This document shows, in pieces, positions 26,060 to 35,194 of a stretch of DNA of 64,000 nucleotides (positions are counted from its first letter, which is position 1; each line of letters starts with the position of its first letter). Under the pieces are notes generated by a model. It saw only the letters and a program-made list of their open reading frames with translations, did no database searches and was not told where the DNA came from. Origin of the DNA: Fen-1362 sp049516395. Lineage in GTDB: Bacteria > Planctomycetota > Phycisphaerae > Sedimentisphaerales > Anaerobacaceae. The stretch covers positions 71,046 through 135,045 of the forward strand of contig JBEKTD010000007.1 of NCBI GenBank assembly GCA_049516395.1. The letters are read 5' to 3'. The position numbers and the translations under genes are program-made.

Positions 26060-26734
26060 CTATACGCTGTACGCTGAACGCTGATTCCGAGTCACGAGCA
26101 ACAAGTCACGAGCGACGGTTATTAACCTCGCAAACAACGCCCTCGATTCCTCGCTTTCCGGCGGAAAGTTCAACCTCGCAAACTCGCCATAATATTTTTT
26201 AGCCGCTTCGTCATAAGCCCGTGCCGCTGCAATCTCGCTGTCGAACCTGCCTATCAATATTCGTTTCCCGTCATTCGTAATCCGACATTGCCAGTTGCTG
26301 TCCCTCTTGTAAAAATCTACGCCGATAAATCGCGACGAGGTGCTTTTCTTCTTTCGCCTGTTTTGTGTATTTTCCGCCCGCGTCGCAAAACGCAGATTGT
26401 TCTTTCGATTATCCAGGGAATTGCAATTTTTGTGGTCAATTAATCTTTCATCGTTAGCATTCATTATCTCCCTGTGCATAGAAACCATTATTGTCTTATA
26501 CGGTTCGACAAATTTGTATCGGACGACGTATAAATTTTCTCCGCTGTTACCATTTCCATACACAATCCATTTGAAATGCTTGAGCCGATAATAATCGGCC
26601 TGCTCTAAAATAGTCCATTTGCCTTCGCCTAAGTAAATCCGCCGATATGTGTAGCCGAACTTGCACCACCGATAAACCATCACCGGCCACACAAAAATAA
26701 AATCTAACCAGTTCATAATCTCAATCATCTTCAT
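26060..26734 (-). CDS. HNH endonuclease with AP2 DNA-binding domain
   Basis: This 225-residue protein is typical of free-standing homing-type endonucleases. The HNH_3 module is visible in SMHREIM, LIDHKNCNSLDNRKNNLRFA and TRAENTQNRR. The AP2-like domain follows in SSRFIGVDFYKRDSNWQCRI and SEIAAARAYDEAAKKYYGEF. The first 45 residues include a hydrophobic stretch (WLDFIFVWPVMVY). I chose the ATG at 26734 because GAGAGG lies just upstream; the frame is open 15 codons further. The gene sits alone between intergenic repeats, so it is probably a selfish nuclease gene, not part of a restriction system. Confidence 0.85.
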   Translation of the reverse strand: MKMIEIMNWLDFIFVWPVMVYRWCKFGYTYRRIYLGEGKWTILEQADYYRLKHFKWIVYGNGNSGENLYVVRYKFVEPYKTIMVSMHREIMNANDERLIDHKNCNSLDNRKNNLRFATRAENTQNRRKKKSTSSRFIGVDFYKRDSNWQCRITNDGKRILIGRFDSEIAAARAYDEAAKKYYGEFARLNFPPESEESRALFARLITVARDLLLVTRNQRSAYSV

Positions 26735-27175
26735 AATCCTCTCGCTTGCCCTCGACTCAAGCTCCGTTAGGAACCGCAATCAGGGGTCCATTATTAAGTC
26801 CAAAAGTTCCAAATCCAAAATTCAAACCAATACAAAATCACAAATCGAAAATCGGAAATCTGCCTGGAACTTCTGTTCCTGATGCCTTGCCCTCCCGGGG
26901 CTACTACGGAGGAACTACGTCCCTCTATATATAGGGTGAAATTTGGTGGGTTTTAAGGACTTACGAAATAATTTTTTTCTGCCCGAAATTGGTAAGTCCT
27001 TGCAGGACAAGGAATAAAAAAAATTTCAAAAATTACCAGATTTTTTTAGACCATCACAAGTGAGCGTTTGATTGAATTGCCTAAATTAACATCCCCCCGC
27101 CTTCGGCGGATAAATCTTGCCCTTTGTAAAAAATAGGTGACTGCACCTAGTTCTCCCATTTTTAAAATACCGAAA
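26735..27175. other. A+T-rich gap with long hairpin
   Basis: This gap holds simple-sequence filler (runs of CCAAAATTCAAA type), a near-palindrome CCCTCTATATATAGGG, and a perfect 10-bp inverted repeat AAGGACTTAC (26955-26964)/GTAAGTCCTT (26992-27001). Next come a TCCTTG/CAAGGA stem and the left copy of a 17-bp direct repeat. No gene was seen. Confidence 0.45.
27105..27121 (+). repeat. Left copy of 17-bp direct repeat flanking HNH gene
   Basis: GGCGGATAAATCTTGCC is identical to the copy at 28355-28371. The two bracket the HNH gene at 27176-28252. Confidence 0.6.
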
Positions 27176-28252
27176 TCAAGATGGTATTATAATTCGGTTA
27201 TTCACTCCTAATTTGTGTATCGTACCTGCGTACTGTTTTCGTTTGCTTGGCTCTATATATACATAATTGTGTCCAAAGATGGTCGGTTGAATACTTATAA
27301 TAAAGGGTTTCTTGCAGAGCAAGACCTCGTAGTATGGAGGATTTATATTCGGACCAACGAAGAATTGGACTTTTACTTTTATGCAGTTATTACTTAGTTC
27401 TGCCAAAAAAATGTGTCCATAAAACGGAGGTTTACATCCGATTCTAAGATCATCAACGAAATATCCCTTTTTCTGGATTACGAACGTTTCAGTGTCGCCT
27501 TCTCCATAACGTATGAATCGGCGCAGCGATTCAAATATATCTTCTGATCCGTTTAGATAACAATTATCTAAACCCATCCCTAAATAGTAATGAAATGCTA
27601 TTTTTGTTATTGCTTGGAAATATCGCTTATCGAAAACTAAATTTCCTTTTGCCAATACCGGAAGAATTGGATTGTCTGATGTATGGCAAACTTCTTGTTC
27701 CCCGGAAAAAGGAATACCGGCTTGGTGAAATGCGCCAGCAACTTGTTCATATTGTTTTGGGGTTAAGCCAAAAAATTGTATCTGTCTTGGAATTGTATCG
27801 CCGATAACATTCAATACCTCCGCAGATGTAAACGATTCAGGATTAATCCTAATGCACTTCTTATTCCCGTCTGCATAGACAAAATGAATTTGAGGCAGAG
27901 GAAGTGCTGGAGGCAGTTCACCGTCACCAACACCACCTGGTTCCAGCAAAACTCCATCGGTGCCAAGGTAATTTATTTTCATATCAATAGGACCTTGCCC
28001 TGCAAAACGTCTGCGGAATGGCGACCTGTTTTCATCCTCCGCCAAACCAAGTTGTGTTCGTAGTAATGCAGCAAGACCATTATGAGTAAACTGATCTTCA
28101 GATTTTCCTATTTCGGTATCACACTCAGCGCATATGGTATTCAACAGCGTTGGCTGGTTTTCAAATGCACCGAGACTTCGGGGTAATATGTGAGCTTTGC
28201 AGAACTTTTTGTTTGCCCCACCACAATATATGCAAGATTTCATCTTAGTCAT
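27176..28252 (-). CDS. HNH-type zinc-finger protein, putative endonuclease
   Basis: This is a protein of about 359 residues. The N-terminus has an HNH-like treble-clef finger: CIYCGG, then KAHILPRSLGAF and ICAECDTEIGKSEDQF. This spacing (CxxC, H, CxxC) is typical of HNH_5-like families. The remaining 270 residues are not recognised. The ATG at 28252 is chosen over a TTG at 28291; neither has a ribosome site. The gene is more A+T-rich than its neighbours and bracketed by a 17-bp direct repeat, suggesting recent arrival. Defence or mobile nuclease are both possible. Confidence 0.7.
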   Translation of the reverse strand: MTKMKSCIYCGGANKKFCKAHILPRSLGAFENQPTLLNTICAECDTEIGKSEDQFTHNGLAALLRTQLGLAEDENRSPFRRRFAGQGPIDMKINYLGTDGVLLEPGGVGDGELPPALPLPQIHFVYADGNKKCIRINPESFTSAEVLNVIGDTIPRQIQFFGLTPKQYEQVAGAFHQAGIPFSGEQEVCHTSDNPILPVLAKGNLVFDKRYFQAITKIAFHYYLGMGLDNCYLNGSEDIFESLRRFIRYGEGDTETFVIQKKGYFVDDLRIGCKPPFYGHIFLAELSNNCIKVKVQFFVGPNINPPYYEVLLCKKPFIISIQPTIFGHNYVYIEPSKRKQYAGTIHKLGVNNRIIIPS

Positions 28253-28354
28253 TATGTGTATTATTTTACGATTCTCTGACCCCAAAGGCAAATTATCTTG
28301 TATGCCCCAAAATTTAGCAGAGGAATTTTGACAGACAAATCCGCCAAAACAGAC

Positions 28355-28371
28355 GGCGGATAAATCTTGCC
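28355..28371 (+). repeat. Right copy of 17-bp direct repeat flanking HNH gene
   Basis: GGCGGATAAATCTTGCC is identical to 27105-27121. It is followed by TCTTTTTCTT rather than the left copy's CTTTGTAAAA, so identity ends abruptly. Confidence 0.6.
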
Positions 28372-28563
28372 TCTTTTTCTTGACTTTTCCAGCAAAAGGA
28401 TATAATGAGAATCGCCTTTGCAGAATGGCACAAAAGGCACGAAGAAGTATGGAGAAGGGTATGAGAGAGAAAACGCATCTATATGAAGCAATCCACCTAC
28501 ATAAAAATATGTGCGCACACAGTGCGATAAAACTTTTGTAATTTTTTTGAAGAGGAGAGAAAA

Positions 28564-29604
28564 ATGAAAAAGCATTTTATTATTACGATGGCCAGTGTTT
28601 TAATGTTAGTCGGCTCTGGGCAGGTGATGGCAGGAACACAATATAAAATTACCGACCTTGGGTCTTTAGGAGGAGGTGAGTCTCAGGCTCGGGGCATCAA
28701 TAGCAGCGGTCAGGTTGTAGGGGAGAGTTATACGGCAAATTATGCCCAGCACGCCTTTTTGTATACTGGCACTACAATGAAGGACCTTGGGACTTTAGCG
28801 GGAAATTACTCCTGGGCTTCCAGCATTAATAATAGCGGTCAAGTTGTAGGGGAGAGTAGTGGAAATTATGCCGACCACGCCTTTTTGTATAATGGTGTTT
28901 CAATGCAAGACCTTGGCAGTCTTAGCAATTTCTCTCAGGCTCGGGGCATCAATAGCAGCGGTCAGGTTGCAGGGGCAACTGGTGTTCCTGGATATGACAA
29001 CACCCACGCCTTTTTGTATACTGATACTACAATGAAGGACCTTGGGACTTTAGGGGGCAGTTGGTCTTGTGCTTACGGTATCAATGACAGCGGTCAGGTT
29101 GTAGGGGGGAGTTATACTACCGGAGATTCTGCAGAGCACGCCTTTTTGTATGATGGCACTACAATGAAGGACCTTGGGACTTTAGGGGGAACACAATCAG
29201 ACGCTTTAGGCATCAATAACTATGGTCAGGTTGTAGGATACAGTGAGAACCATGCCTTTTTGTATGATGGCACTACAATGAAGGACCTTGGAACTTTAGG
29301 AGGAGGTGGGTCTTATGCTTATGGCATCAATGACAGTGGTCAGGTTGTAGGACAGAGTTGGACTGGAAATAATGCCATGCACGCCTTTTTGTATGACGGC
29401 ACTACAATGAAAGACTTAAATGCCCTGCTACCCACAGGCAGCGGCTGGGAATTAAGTGAAGCTTGCGGTATTAATGATTTAGGTCAAATTGCGGGAACTG
29501 GTAGTATTAATGGTGCAAATCATGCTTTCCTGCTGACCCCAATCCCCGAACCCGCCACGTTATTTCTTCTCACCCTCGGCGGCCTGATTTTGCGAAAACG
29601 ATAA
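28564..29604 (+). CDS. HAF-repeat exported protein with PEP-CTERM sorting signal
   Basis: This is a protein of 346 residues. The signal peptide is MKKHFIITMASVLMLVGSGQ onward to VMA. About seven tandem units follow of the form GINSSGQVVG ... HAFLYDGTTMKDLGTLGG, the family called probable extracellular repeat, HAF. The C-terminus is a PEP-CTERM signal: IPEPATLFLLTLGGLILRKR, with the Pro-Glu-Pro, a hydrophobic helix and a basic end. Such signals are cut by an exosortase, which is not in this window. AGAGGAGAG precedes the ATG. The repeat units are also nearly identical at the DNA level, so the copy number may vary. Confidence 0.92.
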   Translation: MKKHFIITMASVLMLVGSGQVMAGTQYKITDLGSLGGGESQARGINSSGQVVGESYTANYAQHAFLYTGTTMKDLGTLAGNYSWASSINNSGQVVGESSGNYADHAFLYNGVSMQDLGSLSNFSQARGINSSGQVAGATGVPGYDNTHAFLYTDTTMKDLGTLGGSWSCAYGINDSGQVVGGSYTTGDSAEHAFLYDGTTMKDLGTLGGTQSDALGINNYGQVVGYSENHAFLYDGTTMKDLGTLGGGGSYAYGINDSGQVVGQSWTGNNAMHAFLYDGTTMKDLNALLPTGSGWELSEACGINDLGQIAGTGSINGANHAFLLTPIPEPATLFLLTLGGLILRKR

Positions 29605-29629
29605 CCACAGATTGCACAGATTACACTGA
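29604..29629 (+). repeat. CACAGATTACAC-type intergenic repeat
   Basis: ACCACAGATTGCACAGATTACACTG belongs to a short repeat family also seen at 35194-35219, 35938-36021 and, degenerate, at 26030-26048. Confidence 0.55.
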
Positions 29630-29642
29630 AGTAAAAGATTTG

Positions 29643-29684
29643 GCTGCGAGTTTTGATTACGTCAGGACTCGCAGCTTTTTATTT
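29643..29684 (+). terminator. Rho-independent terminator after the HAF gene
   Basis: GCTGCGAGT (29643-29651) pairs perfectly with ACTCGCAGC (29667-29675). TTTTTATTTG follows directly. It lies 38 bases after the HAF-protein stop codon. Confidence 0.8.
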
Positions 29685-29875
29685 GTGTACTTTTGTGCCT
29701 TCTTGTGGCTATCCCCCCGCCTTCGGAGGCATCCAAATAACGATATACTAAATACTATCGACCAACGACTAATCAACTTTTTTCTTTCATTGTTTTTTCT
29801 GCGTGTTATTGACAGCGTGCAGCGTAGAGCGGACAGAGGACAGTGTGGTCTTTCGTCTTGAATCCGCGGCGGCGG

Positions 29876-30730
29876 TCAGGGATTGAAAGGCGCATGTAAC
29901 ATGCCCCAGACACACAAGACAACCAGCGCGCCGAGCACCATAGCGACGATGAGGGCAAGGCGGCGCTTCCTCGGGGTAGTCGTGCTGTCGTTCAGCGTGT
30001 GGAGCGCCCAAGAGAGGAGTATCGACATCGACAATATTAGGACAAAGTAGCCGGGAGCATCCATATCGCCCCCGAGATTTCCGCTTTTGCGCCAACTAAG
30101 CACCACACTGATTACCGTGGGAACGCCGACCATCAGCATAACAATGAGGCCGCCCAGCCCTTCGCGCCACCAGGCCACAACAATGCCGACGAAGACGATC
30201 ACTCCACCGGCGATCATGACCAGGTCGCCGGGGTCAGTTGAAATGCGAGGCCTATCTGACAATCCAACCAGAATGAATATCCCGACAAAGAGCCCCAACG
30301 CGATGCTGCAAAGCCGCCAAGTCCAGCGAACTATGCCAGCGAAGATTTTAAGTGCTGTCCCAAGACGTCCGCTGTAGGCCACCTGAACCTTGTCTATCTT
30401 TTCAACGGCATCCATCGCTCTTTCTCCCCGGCCAAGGAATGCTGCATACAGTAACAGTCCTACGGAAAGGGCTTCGAGGCAGGGATTAATAATTCTCATC
30501 AGCGGGAAAAAGGCCGCGCAGTGGATTTTGTTTCCGAAACTCATGACCACCGGCATAAATATCAAGGTAAGCAGACTCACGGCGCAGGCAATCATGACAA
30601 TCCTCGAAAGCCGCGGGTGCTCGCGCCGTCGCCTGATAGCAATGACCAACCCTACGGCCCAAACAACGAATACCGGCAGTGAAGCGAACCACTGCGTGAA
30701 AAGGTTTGTGACTATATATGTGTTCGGCAT
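29876..30730 (-). CDS. Polytopic membrane protein, unknown function
   Basis: This is a protein of 284 residues with about seven hydrophobic helices (for example WFASLPVFVVWAVGLVIAI, IVMIACAVSLLTLIFMPVV, IALGLFVGIFILVGL, GVIVFVGIVVAWW, LALIVAMVLGALVVLCVW). A soluble loop (GERAMDAVEKIDKVQVAYSG) lies in the middle. I do not recognise the family. AAGGAAAGGA lies just before the ATG. The gene is isolated and faces the HAF gene. Transporter motifs were not seen. Confidence 0.75.
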   Translation of the reverse strand: MPNTYIVTNLFTQWFASLPVFVVWAVGLVIAIRRRREHPRLSRIVMIACAVSLLTLIFMPVVMSFGNKIHCAAFFPLMRIINPCLEALSVGLLLYAAFLGRGERAMDAVEKIDKVQVAYSGRLGTALKIFAGIVRWTWRLCSIALGLFVGIFILVGLSDRPRISTDPGDLVMIAGGVIVFVGIVVAWWREGLGGLIVMLMVGVPTVISVVLSWRKSGNLGGDMDAPGYFVLILSMSILLSWALHTLNDSTTTPRKRRLALIVAMVLGALVVLCVWGMLHAPFNP

Positions 30731-30923
30731 ATAAGTCCTTTCCTTATTGGGGCGGCAGCCACATCAACCACGCTTATGCTACACAGCCAAGCCATCCAAT
30801 TCAACGATAATATCAAATCTTCATCTTAAGCCATGCGATGAATAACCAACTTTTTTCCTTTTGCAGTGCTGTTCGATGTGTTAAAATCTTTAACTTTAAG
30901 GGTGATGCTTTCAAGGATGAAAT

Positions 30924-32402
30924 ATGCTAAAGAGCAATGTAAGGACACATCAGCCGGCGACAAAACCCCGGCGAGGATGGGAAGTGGTTACGAACGGATT
31001 TAACGGACTTGCGGGCAAACGGTTTCATTTCATAGGCGTCGGCGGTATCGGTATGTCCGGCCTGGCGATGCTCCTCTTGAAGCACAAGGCAATCGTTACC
31101 GGCTCAGACCAGAACCCCGGCGAAACAATCGACCACCTCTGCGAATTCGGCGCGGATATTAAAATAGGCCATAAAGAGCACAACCTCAACCCACAGGCGG
31201 ACGCGGTTATAATCTCAGCCGCGATAAAAGAGGAAAACCCCGAATTGAAGCTCGCCCGCCGCGAAGGCATCCGCGTCTATAAATACGCCGAGATGCTGGG
31301 CAAGGTGTTCGGGTTTTATCAGGGTATCGCCATATCGGGCACTCATGGCAAAAGCACCACCAGCGGCTGGCTCGCCTACCTCTTAAAACTGGCGGGCTTA
31401 GAGCCGAATTTCGTCGTCGGGGCAGTCGTTACCCAGCTTGCCGGCTCATCGGGCATAGGCAGCGGGCACCATTTCGTCGCCGAGGCGTGCGAATACGACC
31501 GCAGCTTCCTGAATCTCAAGCCGCAAATCACCGTCATTCTGAATATCGAGGCCGACCACCTCGACTACTACAAAGACGAAGCCGAAATCACCGAGGCGTT
31601 CCGCGATTTCGCGCTTGGCACAAAAAATTCGGGCGTAATAGTCATAAACGGCGAAGATAAAAACACCGCCAAAATCATCTCCGACCCGCGACTCCTCGAA
31701 AACAACCGGAAAATCGAAACTTTTGGTTTCGGCAAGGAAAATAATTTTTACGCTGACAATATCGTCGAAAAAGACGGGCTTTACTCATTCGACGTTTATC
31801 ACAACTCCGAATTGCTCGGCTCAACCCATATAAACGTGCCGGGCAGACATAACGTCGCCAACGCCCTTGCGGTAATCGCCGCTGCCGCAAACGCAGGTAT
31901 CCCGATAAAGGACATATTGCGGCTCTTGCCCGGTTTCACAGGCGTTGACCGCCGGCTGATGCTAAAAGCAAAAATCAACGGCGTAACCATTCTCGACGAT
32001 TACGCTCATCACCCTACCGAGATTCGGGCGTCGCTAAAGGCGATTAAGGAGCATTACCAGCCGAAGCGACTGTGGTGCGTTTTTCAGCCGCATCAGTACA
32101 GCCGGACGCGATTTTTGCTTGCCGACTTCGCCGAAAGCTTCAAACTTGCCGATATTACCATCATGCCGGAGATATATTTCGTCCGCGACTCGCAGCAATC
32201 AAAAAAAGAGGTGAACGCCCAGGTCCTCGTCGATAAAATCCGGACAAAAGGAAGCGAAGCTTTGTTTATTGACGGCTTCGACAAGATTTGCGAATATTTA
32301 ACCAAACATGTGTCCGCGGGCGACGTGGTCGTTACCATGGGCGCCGGCGACGTTTGGAAGGTTAGCGATGAATATATTCAGTGGTTACGAAAAAATAGTT
32401 GA
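30924..32402 (+). CDS. murC: UDP-N-acetylmuramate--L-alanine ligase
   Basis: This 492-residue cytoplasmic ligase adds L-Ala to UDP-MurNAc in peptidoglycan synthesis. Family motifs in order: the Rossmann start FIGVGGIGMSGLA, GSD, the ATP loop SGTHGKSTTSGW, EACEYDRSFL, NIEADHLDYY, GRHNVANALA, VDRRL and DDYAHHPTEI. The length is normal, with about 27 extra N-terminal residues before the Rossmann strand. AAGGATG lies 6 bases before the ATG. It begins a murC-murB-ddl-ftsQ run with overlaps or tiny gaps, so it is an operon. It indicates that this planctomycete makes peptidoglycan. Confidence 0.96.
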   Translation: MLKSNVRTHQPATKPRRGWEVVTNGFNGLAGKRFHFIGVGGIGMSGLAMLLLKHKAIVTGSDQNPGETIDHLCEFGADIKIGHKEHNLNPQADAVIISAAIKEENPELKLARREGIRVYKYAEMLGKVFGFYQGIAISGTHGKSTTSGWLAYLLKLAGLEPNFVVGAVVTQLAGSSGIGSGHHFVAEACEYDRSFLNLKPQITVILNIEADHLDYYKDEAEITEAFRDFALGTKNSGVIVINGEDKNTAKIISDPRLLENNRKIETFGFGKENNFYADNIVEKDGLYSFDVYHNSELLGSTHINVPGRHNVANALAVIAAAANAGIPIKDILRLLPGFTGVDRRLMLKAKINGVTILDDYAHHPTEIRASLKAIKEHYQPKRLWCVFQPHQYSRTRFLLADFAESFKLADITIMPEIYFVRDSQQSKKEVNAQVLVDKIRTKGSEALFIDGFDKICEYLTKHVSAGDVVVTMGAGDVWKVSDEYIQWLRKNS

Positions 32403-33249
32403 AACGAAACATCCGCTGGCGAAAGAGACGTGGTACGGGCTGGGCGGGCCGGCTGATTATTTTATACGGCCGGAGGATACCGAGCAGCTTGCCCAGGTTG
32501 TCAGGCGATGCAATGAAAATAAGGTGCCGATTTACGTTCTGGGATATGGGTCGAACCTGTTAGTCAGCGACCAGGGCGTGCGCGGGGCGGTGATTCAGCT
32601 CAAAGGCGAGAAATTCTCGCAGATTAGCTTCGTCAAAGAACAGGTTGTCGCAGGCGCGGGCGTAGAGCTTAGCCGGCTTATCCTGACCTGCGCCAAAAAA
32701 GGACTTTCGGGCCTCGAACCGCTGACGGGCATCCCCGGCTCGATAGGCGGAGCGGTGCGGATGAATTCGGGCGGAAACTTCGGCGACATCGGAACCGTCG
32801 TCGAAAGCGTTACCCTGATGGACAAAGACGGCAAAATTTCCGAAAAGAAAAAACCGGATTTGCAATTCGATTACCGCCAGACAAATATCACGGCGAAATT
32901 CATCCTCGAAGCCAGGATAAATATGACCGCGGGCGACCCGGAACAGATTACAAAAACGATTAAGGAAAACTGGGTCTATAAGAAAAATAACCAGCCACTC
33001 AACACCGTTAACTCGGGATGCGTATTCAAAAACCCGAGGGGGCTGTCGGCGGGGGCCATGATTGACCGCACGGGACTAAAGGGGCTGCAAATCGGCGGGG
33101 CAATCGTCAGCGAAAAGCACGCCAACTTTTTCATAGCGCAAAAGGGCTGCACAAGCCAGGATGTTCTGAGGCTGATTGACGTCGTAAAAGAAAAAGTATT
33201 AAAGCAGTTCAACGTCGAGCTGGAGCTTGAGATCGAAATCTGGAAATAA
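32368..33249 (+). CDS. murB: UDP-N-acetylenolpyruvoylglucosamine reductase
   Basis: This 293-residue FAD enzyme reduces enolpyruvyl-UDP-GlcNAc to UDP-MurNAc. Motifs: TWYGLGGPADYF, VLGYGSNLLVSD (FAD binding), LSGLEPLTGIPGSIGGAVRM, NSGCVFKNP and ISEKHANFF-like VSEKHANFFIA. The general-acid Ser found in NAGSFFKNP of E. coli is Cys here. The missing Tyr loop suggests type II. The ATG at 32368 overlaps murC by 35 bases and has GGAAGG upstream; a longer open frame upstream is not a credible start. Translational coupling with murC is likely. Confidence 0.95.
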   Translation: MNIFSGYEKIVETKHPLAKETWYGLGGPADYFIRPEDTEQLAQVVRRCNENKVPIYVLGYGSNLLVSDQGVRGAVIQLKGEKFSQISFVKEQVVAGAGVELSRLILTCAKKGLSGLEPLTGIPGSIGGAVRMNSGGNFGDIGTVVESVTLMDKDGKISEKKKPDLQFDYRQTNITAKFILEARINMTAGDPEQITKTIKENWVYKKNNQPLNTVNSGCVFKNPRGLSAGAMIDRTGLKGLQIGGAIVSEKHANFFIAQKGCTSQDVLRLIDVVKEKVLKQFNVELELEIEIWK

Positions 33250-33254
33250 AAAAA

Positions 33255-34274
33255 ATGCGGTCTCATCCATCTCCAAATCAAGAGTCATCATCATCGCCTG
33301 ACCAGCTTAACCCGCCAGACGGATGGCAGATAAAAGCAGCAGTCCTTATGGGCGGACCAAGCCGGGAACGCGAGGTAAGTTTGCAAAGCGGCAAATGCGT
33401 GGCCGAAGCACTGAAAAAAGCGGGCGTAAACGTAAAACCATCGGATATAAAACCTGACGCGCTGGGCATACTCGACGACGAAACAATCGACGTGTTTTTC
33501 ATCGCACTTCACGGCACATTCGGCGAAGACGGCCAGTTACAGAAAATACTCGAATCAAAAGACCTCATTTATACGGGCAGCTCCTCGGAATCCAGCCGGC
33601 TGGCGTTCGATAAGTGGAAAAGCAAAAAACGATTCATCGCCGCGGGAGTAACGATGCCTGATTCGATTTTGTTCGAGCCGGGCAAAAAAAATGCTCGTCT
33701 TGAGGAACAGATTCGGCAACTTGGGTCAAAATACGTCATAAAACCGCTTCGGGAAGGCAGCACAATAGGAATATCAATCGCGAATGACCCGAAGGAAGCG
33801 GTCGAGGCAGCAAAAAAATGCGCAGCGGAGTTCGGCGAGTGCATGATTGAGAAATTCATAAAGGGCAGAGAGATTACCGTGAGCATCCTCGGAAAGCAGG
33901 CACTGCCAATACTTGAGATACGCCCGCCCGCCGGATTCTACGATTATCACGCCAAATACATCGGCGACAAGACAGAATACCTCTTCGACTCAATAAATGA
34001 CCCCGCTCTGGTCGATAAAATACAAAAATCGGCGATTACCTGCTTTAATTCGCTTGGATGCAGGGGCGCCGCGAGAGTTGACTTTATAATCGGCGACGAC
34101 GGCGAACCTTATGCGCTCGAAATCAACACCATTCCGGGAATGACGAGCCACTCGCTTTTGCCGAAAGCCGCCGCTAAAATAGGGCTTTCAATGAGCCGGC
34201 TTTGTCTTAAAATAGTGGAGTTGGCATTGGCTGATTCGGCGATAGCCCATAAAATAACAGGCCGGAGGCAATAA
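33255..34274 (+). CDS. ddl: D-alanine--D-alanine ligase
   Basis: This 339-residue ATP-grasp enzyme makes the D-Ala-D-Ala dipeptide for peptidoglycan. Motifs: LMGGPSREREVSLQSG, ALHGTFGEDGQLQ, YTGSSSESSRLAFDKW, KPLREGSTIGI, MIEKFIKGREITVSIL, and the metal site ARVDFIIGDDGEPYALEINT followed by IPGMTSHSL. The usual protein would start close to AVLMGGPS; here 28 extra polar residues precede it and no internal start was found. The ATG follows the murB stop by 5 bases without a ribosome site, so coupling is probable. Confidence 0.95.
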   Translation: MRSHPSPNQESSSSPDQLNPPDGWQIKAAVLMGGPSREREVSLQSGKCVAEALKKAGVNVKPSDIKPDALGILDDETIDVFFIALHGTFGEDGQLQKILESKDLIYTGSSSESSRLAFDKWKSKKRFIAAGVTMPDSILFEPGKKNARLEEQIRQLGSKYVIKPLREGSTIGISIANDPKEAVEAAKKCAAEFGECMIEKFIKGREITVSILGKQALPILEIRPPAGFYDYHAKYIGDKTEYLFDSINDPALVDKIQKSAITCFNSLGCRGAARVDFIIGDDGEPYALEINTIPGMTSHSLLPKAAAKIGLSMSRLCLKIVELALADSAIAHKITGRRQ

Positions 34275-34276
34275 AA

Positions 34277-35194
34277 TTGGCTGCGAAAAAAAGCAAGTTG
34301 AATATATTCGGGTTTGGCTCAGAAGGCGATAAGCCATCCCGCAAGTCAAACGTCATAGGATTCGTCAAGGTGTCATTGTTTGTGTGCGCCTTTGTTATGG
34401 TATTGGCGGGCTTCACGTTCTTAGACGGATACGTAAAAAAGCAAACCGCCGGCTCGTCGGGCAATCGAACAATTGAGCTGGTAGGCGAAGTTCCAAACTG
34501 GGTCAGCGAAGAGATTAAAAACAGGATTTACGCCGCCGCCACCGCTGAAGCGAACAACAGCGCCAACGACGACGAAAAAATCGCCGCCTCGGCGCAGCAA
34601 AATATCGCACATCTGGTCCCGTGGCTTGCCGAGGCGAGGGTCCGGACCACCCACAAAAGCATACTCATCAGCGGACGCTGGCGAAAACCAATGCTATTAG
34701 TAACCGCCGACAACAAAAATAAATTCTTCATCGACGCCAATATGGTCATCCTCGATTATTCGCCGATTGGCAATCTGCCCGTAATAAATATAACGGGTAT
34801 GGAGCTTAGCAAAATCCCCCCTACCCCGGGGCAGGTATGGCAGGGAGATGACCTGGCTGCGGCTGTGGAGGTGCTCAATCGGCTCGCGCGTATGGATGCC
34901 GCTGTAACACCAGATAAGCCGCTGCTTCACCATATCGACAGAATCGACGTCGCCAATTTCGATGGCCGGAAAAACAGACGCGAACCACACATCTCCCTTT
35001 ACACGAAAGACGGCACGCAAATCATCTGGGGAGCGGAACTCGGAACGTGGCAAAGGCATCTCGAAAGCCCCGACGACGACAAACTCGCCAAACTTTATAC
35101 CTACTACCAGCAATACGGAACGCTGTCGGGCGTAAAATACATCAACCTGCGCGACCCTCAGCAGAAAATTTATCTGCCCGTTGACAAGTATTAA
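34277..35194 (+). CDS. ftsQ: FtsQ/DivIB-like cell division protein
   Basis: This is a protein of 305 residues. A short basic cytoplasmic N-terminus is followed by one transmembrane helix (about 28-50, VKVSLFVCAFVMVLAGFTFL). A periplasmic domain follows. It has no strong sequence match I recognise, but its position directly after ddl, its topology and its length are those of FtsQ, and WLAEARVRTTHKSILISGRW resembles the POTRA-plus-beta region. The TTG start is supported by GGAGG 8 bases upstream and lies 2 bases after the ddl stop. ftsA and ftsZ do not follow. The name rests mainly on context. Confidence 0.65.
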   Translation: MAAKKSKLNIFGFGSEGDKPSRKSNVIGFVKVSLFVCAFVMVLAGFTFLDGYVKKQTAGSSGNRTIELVGEVPNWVSEEIKNRIYAAATAEANNSANDDEKIAASAQQNIAHLVPWLAEARVRTTHKSILISGRWRKPMLLVTADNKNKFFIDANMVILDYSPIGNLPVINITGMELSKIPPTPGQVWQGDDLAAAVEVLNRLARMDAAVTPDKPLLHHIDRIDVANFDGRKNRREPHISLYTKDGTQIIWGAELGTWQRHLESPDDDKLAKLYTYYQQYGTLSGVKYINLRDPQQKIYLPVDKY

